NCBI RefSeq assembly: GCF_009728935.1
Contig: NZ_CP034235.1
Location: forward strand, 5,308,001 to 5,372,000
Direction of reading: 5' to 3'
DNA length: 64,000 bases
From: Paenibacillus psychroresistens
GTDB lineage: Bacteria > Bacillota > Bacilli > Paenibacillales > NBRC-103111
Shown: piece after piece, positions 8,162-16,553 of the stretch
Numbering within the stretch: the first letter of the stretch is position 1
How the letters are laid out: the number at the start of each line of letters is the position of its first letter
Notes under the pieces: generated by a model
The model's input: the letters and a program-made list of their open reading frames with translations, nothing else
Told to the model about the DNA's origin: nothing
Databases searched by the model: none
Translations under genes and position numbers: made by a program

Positions 8162-9967
8162 ATGTCGAGAACAAAGTTATGTACAATCCAACATGAGATG
8201 GGGTTTATTGTGGAAAGAGGTTCGAAGGTTTTTATTTACACGATTGTTGCTGCACTGATTATTTCTATTAATAATGTGTTTTTTTATGTTATCCTCAAGA
8301 ACTCCTTGGAAAGCAATCATCAAAGGGAAGTCGCTTCCATTGCAACTCAAATTAAAGAAAGCATTGAACAATCCCGGATAGGCGCTACTCTCTATGAAGA
8401 TATGATTGGAGAGAAACTACGTTCAGCTGCAATTGCTGCTGAGTCTGCACTGCCGTCAAGAATTATTGATGTTTCCAATAGTCAATTGGAAAGCCTTAGA
8501 GATCTCTTACTGGTGGATCATATTTCTTTAATGAAGCGAACGACTGATAATATAATCATCCAAAAGGCAACCGACCCCAAAGAGATTAATCTGGAAGCCA
8601 AAACATGGGGACTCTGGTATAAAGCTTTTAATCAATTATTCGATAATCATAATGTAACAAAAGGATGGGGCCAATCTTTACCCAATTTCTGGTCAGGCCC
8701 TTATGAAGTTGCCAGCAATGATAAAAAAACCATATACAAATGGGGTTATTATTATGATGGCAAAACAGACTATATTATTTCCCCTTATGTTAATGACGAG
8801 AAATTCAGAGTCTATCAACAAACAACTGGCATTGATGCGATTATTAATAACGTTTTGAGCGCTTATCCTACATTAAATGAGATAACGGGCATCAACCCTG
8901 CAACCTTTGAAAAAACGATAAAAGCCGCTCCTAAAGATAAGCATATTGAATTGGTTTATCGCCCTTATTTTTTTGGAACCTACACCTATAACAACGAAGA
9001 TCAAGATATCGCTTATGTTAATGAAGCCGTGAAAACTAAAAAGACAACTGTTTATAGAGCAGATATCAAAGATAAGCATATCGAAAAAACATTCATACCC
9101 ATTTCCACAGATCGAATGTCAGATGCCATCGGGCTTGATCCGAATGATGGAAATGATCGATTTCAGGATACCTACATCTTATGTATTGTTACGGATTATA
9201 AACTGATTGAAAGTAAGCTGCAGAAGCAATTTTTCACACTATTGAGTATCGTTATCATTGTATCCATAGGCTGTTTTATTCTCTTGTTCTTCGTTATTCG
9301 CAGATTAAACCGTTCAAAGGATAAAGTCATTCAACAAACCTCAGAAATTTATACCGAAGAAGTTAATCAAATGTTCCTTAATATTCGCGGACAAAGGCAT
9401 GATTTCCTTAATCAAGTCAATGTTATCTATGGATTGGTAAAAATGAAGAAGTTTGATCAATTGCAAAGCTATACCCATAATCTAATTGGGGAAATTGAGT
9501 CTGTTAATGATATTATCCAAATTGATCAGCCCGAAATAGCAGCGCTTATTCAAGCCAAACTAGTAACAGCTATTCAGCGAAAAATTCAGTTCACACATGA
9601 CTTCCCTTCTCTTGGCCATATTATGACAAGCTCTAAAACAGCTGACTTGGTGCGAATGTTCGGTAATCTAATCGATAATGCATTTGAAGAAGTTCACACT
9701 TTGGAGCCTGAAGAACATTGGGTATCTTGTAAAGGTTGGATAGATGGGAATCGATTCTATTTCCTGATAACAAACCCTATTAACCGATCGCTAACGTCAA
9801 CTGAGCAAGCTCAAATTTTCAATAGCGGATTCACCACTAAAGTGGGAATGCACTCTGGTTTAGGTTTAGCCATTACTCAAAGTCTGCTTAACAACTATAA
9901 AGGAGAAATCACTGTAGAAACTGAAAATCATACCATTACTTTTCAAATTTCGATTCCAATTAACTAA
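8162..9967 (+). CDS. Orphan membrane sensor histidine kinase with Spo0B-type His box
   Basis: This 601-residue kinase has a membrane segment near residues 23-45, a large extracellular region of about 310 residues, a second membrane segment near 355-380, then a short dimerisation helix and an ATPase domain. The phospho-acceptor is read as His413 in IRGQRHDFLNQVNVIYGL, the pattern of the Spo0B_a/DcuS/CitA/AgrC-like class. The N-box is GNLIDNAFEEV near 502 and the last G-box is HSGLGLAIT. No response regulator gene is adjacent. The start is uncertain because no good ribosome binding site precedes the ATG. A lipoprotein gene follows after about 65 bases in the same direction. The ligand is unknown. 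Confidence 0.8.
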   Translation: MSRTKLCTIQHEMGFIVERGSKVFIYTIVAALIISINNVFFYVILKNSLESNHQREVASIATQIKESIEQSRIGATLYEDMIGEKLRSAAIAAESALPSRIIDVSNSQLESLRDLLLVDHISLMKRTTDNIIIQKATDPKEINLEAKTWGLWYKAFNQLFDNHNVTKGWGQSLPNFWSGPYEVASNDKKTIYKWGYYYDGKTDYIISPYVNDEKFRVYQQTTGIDAIINNVLSAYPTLNEITGINPATFEKTIKAAPKDKHIELVYRPYFFGTYTYNNEDQDIAYVNEAVKTKKTTVYRADIKDKHIEKTFIPISTDRMSDAIGLDPNDGNDRFQDTYILCIVTDYKLIESKLQKQFFTLLSIVIIVSIGCFILLFFVIRRLNRSKDKVIQQTSEIYTEEVNQMFLNIRGQRHDFLNQVNVIYGLVKMKKFDQLQSYTHNLIGEIESVNDIIQIDQPEIAALIQAKLVTAIQRKIQFTHDFPSLGHIMTSSKTADLVRMFGNLIDNAFEEVHTLEPEEHWVSCKGWIDGNRFYFLITNPINRSLTSTEQAQIFNSGFTTKVGMHSGLGLAITQSLLNNYKGEITVETENHTITFQISIPIN

Positions 9968-10032
9968 TAACTAACAACTTCTTCTTGAATATTGCGTCTA
10001 TTACTTAAATGGTAAAAAAGGGAAGTGGCGTT

Positions 10033-11859
10033 TTGAAAAGAATGTTTATATTTGTGTTGTTTGTATTGGGTTTGGTATTCCTTGTAAGCTGTGATTCTTC
10101 AGCTATTTCCTTACCTACTGAAACGAAGGAAAGTATTGTTTCTACTGCTACACCACTTATTACTCATGCTTCTACACCGCTTCCAAGTATTGCTGCAACA
10201 CCATTCTCAGAACCATTAATGACCGAAAATTTAGTTGAGCTGTTTGTAGGGCAAGAAAGAAAGGATGGCTCTGGCTCCATTGGGGAAGCACCTTATAATA
10301 ATGATCATACTGGTTTGCATACCCAGCCGCTGCATTTAGCCTTTCATGATTACAAATTATATTTGTTCTTCTCTTTTAAAAAGAGTTCTTCGGAAGTTCT
10401 AGATGCTTTATTAAAGCAAATTAAAGTTAGCTCTGGAGTACAATTCGAAATAAATCCAACCGATACAAATGCGAGAAATGAAGTACGGTATAAAATGGAT
10501 ATTGGAGAGTTCGATCAAACCATGACCATGCAATTTGGCAATACACCGGAGATTTTCATTTTTAAAGCAAAACCGATTCAAATAAGTCTTGCAGACGCTA
10601 GTTCAGATACACCTAATTTGTTTTTCACTGGATTACCTATGGGATTAAATTTGCTAGCCTCTGATAATCAAACCATAACATTCGTTTTCTCAGAACCCAT
10701 TGATCCAGCATTCAATTCTGTTCTACCTAACATAGGTGAATGGACAGATGATAGCCATTATACAATAAAGCTAAGTCGTGATTCATTTACTGATTCTCCA
10801 CGCATAATTTTCAATTTAAAATCACAGAGAGGCAACAGATTGAAGGAGGTGGACAGCTACTTAAATATTCGCTTTTTCAAGGAAAGGTCTTGGTTTAATG
10901 GCGGCACTAACAAAGAAATTGTAGAAGGTCCTAGATTCCGTTTTTACGACAATTTTATTTATTCACCTGATAAATCCAGCTATGTTGCTAATACTTATCT
11001 AGAGGGTGCTTTTGGTGATGAAGGTGGTGGATATTACGGACTCGTACTGGAACATCGCAAAAAACCTGCTGTTATTCTTGAAACTGCTAATCATATCGCG
11101 GGTTTCCCTCCCAAATTACAAGTATATTGGTTGGATAATCATCGTTTAATCTATAACTCCAACGGTAAAATTCAATTATATAATGTGACGAGTAAGCTAA
11201 AAACAGAACTAATTCTTATGCCAGACCCTCAAAAGGGGTATATTAATAATTTTACCTACGATCCTTTTCAGAAAAAGCTGCATGTGATGTGGATTAAATT
11301 TGATGAGAATGGAGAACTTGGCCTAGCCCAATTAACTCACAGTCTTTATGATATCGCAGCTGATCATGTCAAGCTGATTGCAGAAGAGCCCTACAAATCT
11401 GAAAGCATAGAAGAGTATAAATATCAAATATTGAGCCTATCCATGCAACCTGTAAAAAACGGTTTTTACTGGACAAAGGTCAATAAAGGCAGCATCTCGA
11501 CTGAATATATAGGTAACAATGGAGTGAAGGATCAAGCGAAGGGAAGAATAGTTGGGGTAAGTGCGCAAGGAGTATATTTACTAGATGAGCCTGCGTACGG
11601 TAAAGAAGGTCATGATGAGGCCAACAAGCGCAAGCTTTATTATTGGAAGCCTGGTACTGCACCGCAGCAAATTCTTCTACCTGATAACCTTGGTTACCTG
11701 AAAGCATTCGGACAAAGCCTCTCCGCTCAAAGCTTTGAAAATACCAATCTAAATTTCCGTTTCGAATTGAAAACCAACAAGTGGTTTCCGCTTAATAAGG
11801 AAGAAACCACTACTACAGTCCCTTACCAAGATTCGATGGCGATTTATCAGCAAGGATAA
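10033..11859 (+). CDS. Predicted lipoprotein of unknown function
   Basis: This is a surface-anchored lipoprotein of about 608 residues. The signal peptide reads MKRMFIFVLFVLGLVFLVSC and the LVSC lipobox supplies the lipidated cysteine. A Ser/Thr/Pro-rich linker follows (about residues 20-65). The rest resembles an extracellular beta-rich protein: an Ig-like segment with EPIDPAFNSVLPNIGEWTDD, then blade-like repeats as in beta-propellers (VYWLDNHRLIYNSNGKIQLY). TTG at 10033 is preferred because GGGAAG lies seven bases upstream and the signal peptide then begins correctly; an ATG at 10009 is the alternative. It lies downstream of an orphan sensor kinase and may share its transcript, so it could assist sensing. 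No family was recognised. Confidence 0.75.
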   Translation: MKRMFIFVLFVLGLVFLVSCDSSAISLPTETKESIVSTATPLITHASTPLPSIAATPFSEPLMTENLVELFVGQERKDGSGSIGEAPYNNDHTGLHTQPLHLAFHDYKLYLFFSFKKSSSEVLDALLKQIKVSSGVQFEINPTDTNARNEVRYKMDIGEFDQTMTMQFGNTPEIFIFKAKPIQISLADASSDTPNLFFTGLPMGLNLLASDNQTITFVFSEPIDPAFNSVLPNIGEWTDDSHYTIKLSRDSFTDSPRIIFNLKSQRGNRLKEVDSYLNIRFFKERSWFNGGTNKEIVEGPRFRFYDNFIYSPDKSSYVANTYLEGAFGDEGGGYYGLVLEHRKKPAVILETANHIAGFPPKLQVYWLDNHRLIYNSNGKIQLYNVTSKLKTELILMPDPQKGYINNFTYDPFQKKLHVMWIKFDENGELGLAQLTHSLYDIAADHVKLIAEEPYKSESIEEYKYQILSLSMQPVKNGFYWTKVNKGSISTEYIGNNGVKDQAKGRIVGVSAQGVYLLDEPAYGKEGHDEANKRKLYYWKPGTAPQQILLPDNLGYLKAFGQSLSAQSFENTNLNFRFELKTNKWFPLNKEETTTTVPYQDSMAIYQQG

Positions 11860-11863
11860 GGAT

Positions 11864-11905
11864 AAACAAAACCCGCTCATACACAAAGAGCGGGTTTTGT
11901 TTATT
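11864..11905. terminator. Bidirectional terminator between the lipoprotein gene and phoP
   Basis: A perfect 15-bp stem (AAACAAAACCCGCTC / GAGCGGGTTTTGTTT) with a short loop has T-rich sequence on both sides. It separates convergent genes. Confidence 0.9.
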
Positions 11906-12624
11906 TATTTAGGTTTATTACTCGTCGTAACCAGCTTATAGCCAACTCCACGAATCGAATCAATTTGCACGGATTGCTGATTCATCTCTAGCTTCTTACG
12001 CAGCGAGCTGACATGTACATCTACTGTCCTTTGCCCGCCGATGTAATCGAAGCCCCAAACAATATTCATTAGATCATCACGGGTGACTACAACGCCTGGT
12101 CGTTGAACTAGATACAGCAGCACCTCAAATTCCTTCGGACGCAGCGAGATCGATTCTTCATTAAGCACGACCTCGTACTTCTCTGGATAAATCTTCAGAT
12201 CACCGGCTGCAATAACTTTTTCACCACTGGCATTCTTATCGAACAACGATTCATCGGCTTGGGTACGCCGCAAAACAGCAGCTACACGGGCAAGCAGCTC
12301 TGCAACTCCAAATGGCTTAGTAATATAATCATCGGCACCATATTTCAGGCCTTGCACAACTTCTTCTTCTGCATTTCGAGCTGTAAGTATAATAATAGGC
12401 GTCTTAAGGCCTTTTTGTCGTAGCTTAGAGAGGATTTCAAATCCATTCATTCCAGGCAGCATAATATCTAGAATAATTAAATCAAAAGTTGCTTGAGCAG
12501 CAGCCTGATATCCATCCCAGCCGTGATCAATCACTTTGATTTCATAACCTTCTTGCGTTAAATTATAGGACAATAGACGAGCTAGCGTTGGTTCGTCTTC
12601 GACAATTAAAATTTTCTGCGACAT
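11905..12624 (-). CDS. phoP: PhoP-type phosphate response regulator (OmpR family)
   Basis: This 239-residue OmpR-family response regulator has a receiver domain with the phospho-acceptor Asp53 (LIILDIMLPGMNG), the Thr in IIILTARNAE and the Lys in YITKPF. The C-terminal winged helix contains SLRPKEFEVLLYLVQRPGVV, RTVDVHVSSLRKKLE and DSIRGVGYKL. Sequence and length fit PhoP of Bacillales, the activator and repressor of the phosphate-starvation regulon. GAGG lies six bases before the ATG. It lies 82 bases downstream of the kinase gene; in B. subtilis the order is phoP first. Related OmpR regulators look similar, but the PAS-containing PhoR-like partner supports the assignment. Confidence 0.82.
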   Translation of the reverse strand: MSQKILIVEDEPTLARLLSYNLTQEGYEIKVIDHGWDGYQAAAQATFDLIILDIMLPGMNGFEILSKLRQKGLKTPIIILTARNAEEEVVQGLKYGADDYITKPFGVAELLARVAAVLRRTQADESLFDKNASGEKVIAAGDLKIYPEKYEVVLNEESISLRPKEFEVLLYLVQRPGVVVTRDDLMNIVWGFDYIGGQRTVDVHVSSLRKKLEMNQQSVQIDSIRGVGYKLVTTSNKPK

Positions 12625-12706
12625 AAGCTACCTCGATATCTAATAAAGTCTTTGATCCAATCATATCATGGAATTGTAAACGCAATGTTAATGTTTTGTA
12701 AAGGAA

Positions 12707-14506
12707 TTAATAAATTACAGGTAAATCAATTAAAAATTTAGTGCCAATACCAACTTCACTTTCAACCTGTATCGTCCCTTTGTGCAATTCCACGAGATGC
12801 TTAACAATGGATAATCCCAATCCAGTCCCACCGGAGATACGGGATCTAGCTTTATCTACCCTATAAAAACGTTCAAAGATGCGCGGTAAATCCTTTTTTG
12901 GGATCCCTATCCCGCTATCCGAAATCGTCAAACGTATACGTTCATACTCATTATCACGATCGGTTGGGCTATGCAATGCCTCTATTTTCACCTTTACCTT
13001 ACCGCCGTCTGGAGTATAACTTATGCCATTGGAGAGTAAATTAATTAGGATTTGTCCCAGACGATCCTCATCCGCTTCAATATAGATGTCTTCTTCTACA
13101 TGCATTTCAAGTGAGATATGCTTCTTTTCCGCTTCTGGCCTCATCATGTGCAGGGTACGCTCCACCAAGGAACGCATTTCCACAGGTGAAAACTGCAATG
13201 GAATTCGTTTCGATTCAATCTTCGAAAGCTCGAGAATATCACCAATCAATCGATTTAAGCGCTCACTCTCATCAAAAATGATCTGCAGAAAGGATTTAGC
13301 AATTTCTTTATCGTCCAATGCTCCCGCCAATAATGTTTCAGCAAAGCCTTTTACGGCTGTAATTGGTGTTTTCAATTCATGAGATACATTAGCAACAAAT
13401 TCGCTGCGCATCCGCTCTAATCTACGAACTGCCGTAATGTTATGAAGTACAATCAAAACTCCAGCCCATTCTTCATCTGATTGTGACATTGGGGTAACAT
13501 TAACCTCAAGGATCCGTTCCTCTGGGAAATAAAATATCATTTCGTCTCGGATATGCTCACAAGACTCAATACATTCGCGAATTAGTTTCGTCAATTCGAA
13601 TTGCTGCTTAGCTTCATCATATTTTTTACCTAGTAGCTCTTCAGCGGTAAAACCAAGGAAATCCTCAGCAGATCGGTTCATCAAGACTATCCGCCCATCA
13701 CGGTCAATCATGACTACGCCGCTCATCATATTTTCAAGCACGCTTTTGAGTCGGCTTTCATCCTCTTGGATCCGATTCATTTGCAGCTGCAGGCTATCTG
13801 CCATTGTGTTAATAGCTTCTCCAAGTAGTCCAATTTCATCTTTTTTGCGAATCGTAACCCGTGAGCGATAGTTCATATGTGTTATTTGATGCGCCACTCG
13901 TGTTATTTTTTCCAATGGCCTGGTTAAATTATGTGCAATTCTGTAGCTAATTAATGCCGCGATAATGAACAACACTGACAAACCGAGTAGAAGCAGCACC
14001 CACAGCTGACGAACGGAATGATCGACTGTTTCCAATGTCATTGCCATGCGAATAAACCCTATTTGCGAGTTATCATCTTTAACCGCAACTGCTACATAGA
14101 GCATTTGCTCATTTAGAGTATCACTCAATCTCATCTCTGAACCGCTGCCGCTTTTCACCGCTTCTGCTATCTCAGCACGGTTTAGATGATTATCCATCGA
14201 GCTCGGTTCATGATCTGAATCACCCAACACTTTGCCAGCTTTGCTAATAAAGGTAATTCGGGCTTGAAGTGTTGATTTTAATTTTTTTGCTTGCTCATCA
14301 TAGTAAGCAGTCAGCTCCTGCTCCGAGCCCACTTTATGAAGATCCGTCACCGCTTGGATAACGGCAATTTCATGTAGCGTACTATCCTCTAAGAAAACAA
14401 TGTACTTATTTTCCGACAGCTTAGCTGTAAATATACCTGCAACAAGCATCGATAAACCTAACAAGATTATGAAAATAAGTGTTAATCGCACACGAAATTT
14501 ACTCAT
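12707..14506 (-). CDS. phoR: PhoR/PnpS-type phosphate sensor histidine kinase
   Basis: This membrane kinase has 599 residues. Two membrane segments (about 8-28 and 168-190) flank an extracytoplasmic domain, followed by HAMP (about 190-245), a PAS domain (about 255-360, beginning VLENMMSGVVMIDRDG), a HisKA domain with His376 in NVSHELKTPITA, and an ATPase domain (NLLSNGISYTP, SDSGIGIP, GGTGLGLSIVKHL). The architecture matches the Bacillales PhoR/PnpS kinase, which senses phosphate or wall-precursor status and phosphorylates PhoP. It follows the DUF2920-like gene by only 11 bases, so it is probably co-transcribed with it. The kinase-before-regulator order is the reverse of B. subtilis. Confidence 0.85.
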   Translation of the reverse strand: MSKFRVRLTLIFIILLGLSMLVAGIFTAKLSENKYIVFLEDSTLHEIAVIQAVTDLHKVGSEQELTAYYDEQAKKLKSTLQARITFISKAGKVLGDSDHEPSSMDNHLNRAEIAEAVKSGSGSEMRLSDTLNEQMLYVAVAVKDDNSQIGFIRMAMTLETVDHSVRQLWVLLLLGLSVLFIIAALISYRIAHNLTRPLEKITRVAHQITHMNYRSRVTIRKKDEIGLLGEAINTMADSLQLQMNRIQEDESRLKSVLENMMSGVVMIDRDGRIVLMNRSAEDFLGFTAEELLGKKYDEAKQQFELTKLIRECIESCEHIRDEMIFYFPEERILEVNVTPMSQSDEEWAGVLIVLHNITAVRRLERMRSEFVANVSHELKTPITAVKGFAETLLAGALDDKEIAKSFLQIIFDESERLNRLIGDILELSKIESKRIPLQFSPVEMRSLVERTLHMMRPEAEKKHISLEMHVEEDIYIEADEDRLGQILINLLSNGISYTPDGGKVKVKIEALHSPTDRDNEYERIRLTISDSGIGIPKKDLPRIFERFYRVDKARSRISGGTGLGLSIVKHLVELHKGTIQVESEVGIGTKFLIDLPVIY

Positions 14507-14517
14507 AGGTCCCCCAT

Positions 14518-15450
14518 CTATTTTTTGAAAACGGGTATTTCATTGCTATAGTCAATGCTAAATTTCCCAATGTTCACCTGTGGTAATGCCATTGAATGAT
14601 CTAAACCAAATTTTCGTTCATGCATAGTATAGTCAAAAAGCTGTAAATAGTCAGCATCCCCATGTAAATCAGATTTGAATATTATTCCATCTGCACTCTC
14701 TATTCTCACATGTAAACATTTCTTAATAGAATTACAAAACTTCTTTTTCTCTGCAGCATCTACTATGTGATCCTTTACCCATTGAAATGTAACTATTGAG
14801 CATTTGTTTTCATAATTTTCATAGAGCATATTAAGATCAATAAGCTCTCTCTTCATTCTAAGTGATTTCCTTTTAACAATATAATTAAAATCTATTTTCT
14901 CTTGCTTTCCATCCTTGTTAATAACATTCAAATACCTTGTATGTGTATCCTCTAAGTATACGGGGTATAGATAGCCTGCATTATCAATTAAAAGGCTAAA
15001 TAGTTCAGGCGCATAAACATTGCAAAGGTGGCCGAGATATGCCCCATGTGAATTTCCGTAAGCAATTATTTTTTTAGTATTAAAGCTCAGATTATTATCT
15101 TTTAATATAGCTGCTACCATTAGTAAAGCTGTAAGATTATCTAAAGCTTGCATAACCGACATATCGTTAAAATTCTGAGTAGTCTCCCCTAAAACTTCAA
15201 GCTGCATAAATTCAAATCCAAAATAATCACATTGAACACAAACTAGATTGTATTCATCCGCAAACTTTCTCCGCATTTTTTTATAAACCTTTGATTCAGC
15301 ATGTCCACCATATCCAGCAATTAAGAGCAACATGCCCGTGTTCTCATTTACCCCAGCTTCGGGCTCTGAAAAATAAATTTTAAATTCTCGAGATTCGCCT
15401 GTATATATATTGGGATGTCCCGCTGCTATGAAATCATATTCTTTAGCCAA
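14518..15450 (-). CDS. DUF2920-like alpha/beta-hydrolase-fold protein
   Basis: This cytosolic protein of 310 residues looks like an alpha/beta hydrolase. It has an early strand and oxyanion-type turn (MLLLIAGYGGHAESKVY) and a nucleophile-elbow-like G-N-S-H-G (IIAYGNSHGAYLGHL). A late acidic/His segment (SDLHGDADYLQLFDY, then GLDHSM) could complete a catalytic triad. It resembles DUF2920, a family often found near flagellin-modification loci. TTG at 15450 is the start, with AAGGAG seven bases upstream. The gene is AT-rich and sits directly upstream of phoR, an unusual neighbour, so it may have been acquired. The substrate is unknown; the family name is my best recognition, not an alignment result. 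Confidence 0.55.
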   Translation of the reverse strand: MAKEYDFIAAGHPNIYTGESREFKIYFSEPEAGVNENTGMLLLIAGYGGHAESKVYKKMRRKFADEYNLVCVQCDYFGFEFMQLEVLGETTQNFNDMSVMQALDNLTALLMVAAILKDNNLSFNTKKIIAYGNSHGAYLGHLCNVYAPELFSLLIDNAGYLYPVYLEDTHTRYLNVINKDGKQEKIDFNYIVKRKSLRMKRELIDLNMLYENYENKCSIVTFQWVKDHIVDAAEKKKFCNSIKKCLHVRIESADGIIFKSDLHGDADYLQLFDYTMHERKFGLDHSMALPQVNIGKFSIDYSNEIPVFKK

Positions 15451-15550
15451 TTTGCCACTCCTTATCTTGTAAGTCCTTATTACTGCATTAGTAAATTCAT
15501 AGTCAGTCCAATGCCCCTATAGTAACCCGCCCCGCTGTGAAAATCTATAT

Positions 15551-16501
15551 TTACTTTTTCTTAATAATCCACTGTACTAAGGACGCGAAGGGCTGTTGTA
15601 TCAGAATTGAGAGCAGGACTGGAACAGCTGCCCGTGCTTCAAAAAAACTCAGTGCCAATACAATACCCAATGAATTATTACGCATCCCTGTTGTATATAC
15701 CATTGTAATGGGCAGCGAATTATTCGACTGCAGCCTCGCTATCAGCATTCCTAATCCATAGCATACCCCAACTAACACAAGCACCGCCGGAAAAATATAT
15801 AGCATATCCTGCTTCACCTGCATCGCAATCGGTCGAATAGTTGCTGCGTTGAGCAGAATGACACCAAGAAAAGCTAGCTTGGAAGTTGGAGCTGAAATCG
15901 GCTCAGACCAAGGCTTCGCTTTAGCTCGACTCATCACATTAATTCCAATCCCGACAAGTGTAGGTATCACAATTATGATTACCAGATCTAGCATCATTTT
16001 TAGGTGGTCAAACTGGATATGGGCACCAAAAAACAACGAGATCTCACCTGGAACTACAAATGGACTAAGCGCAGAATCCAGAATAATCACAGCAAGAGCG
16101 AACGTTACATTGCCATTGGATAGTCCTACCCAGAGGACTGAGGAAACACCTAAAGGTATTATTGCAAATAACACAAGTCCAATAAGATAGGGAGACTCTG
16201 CACCGAATATTAATATGCCCATACCATAGGCAATTAATGGGGCTACCACATGAGAAGCGATCAGTACCAGCAGCATTGCATAACGCATTTGCAGCGCTTG
16301 TTTAATTTGTGTCCAGCTGCAGCCAAGCGCCATAATAAAAGTAACATAGGCGAACAGATACGGAATCGCCCCGTTAAAGCGATAAAGCAACCAAGAAAAA
16401 ACAAATCCAAGTACCAATGATACTAGGATTAGAATGAACAGATATTGATCAAGCTTTGCTCCAAATCGCAAGCCCCAGCTTTTATTTAATGTTGCTTTCA
16501 T
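15551..16501 (-). CDS. Bile acid:sodium symporter (BASS) family transporter
   Basis: This integral membrane protein of 316 residues has about ten hydrophobic helices. The pattern (GCSWTQIKQALQMRYAMLL, IPLGVSSVLWVGLSNGNVTFAL, TTGMRNNSLGIVLALSFF) is that of the BASS superfamily, which includes bile-acid:sodium symporters and, more distantly, ACR3 arsenite pumps. The two crossover motifs (GLSNGN and GMRNNSLG) line the sodium and substrate site in the family. The substrate cannot be told from sequence; bacterial members carry organic acids. It lies 52 bases downstream of the fumarase gene in the same direction, so the two may share a transcript. Confidence 0.85.
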   Translation of the reverse strand: MKATLNKSWGLRFGAKLDQYLFILILVSLVLGFVFSWLLYRFNGAIPYLFAYVTFIMALGCSWTQIKQALQMRYAMLLVLIASHVVAPLIAYGMGILIFGAESPYLIGLVLFAIIPLGVSSVLWVGLSNGNVTFALAVIILDSALSPFVVPGEISLFFGAHIQFDHLKMMLDLVIIIVIPTLVGIGINVMSRAKAKPWSEPISAPTSKLAFLGVILLNAATIRPIAMQVKQDMLYIFPAVLVLVGVCYGLGMLIARLQSNNSLPITMVYTTGMRNNSLGIVLALSFFEARAAVPVLLSILIQQPFASLVQWIIKKK

Positions 16502-16553
16502 CTGACTCGGAGCACTTCCTTAATGAACGATAAATGGCTGCTGGTACTATTAT

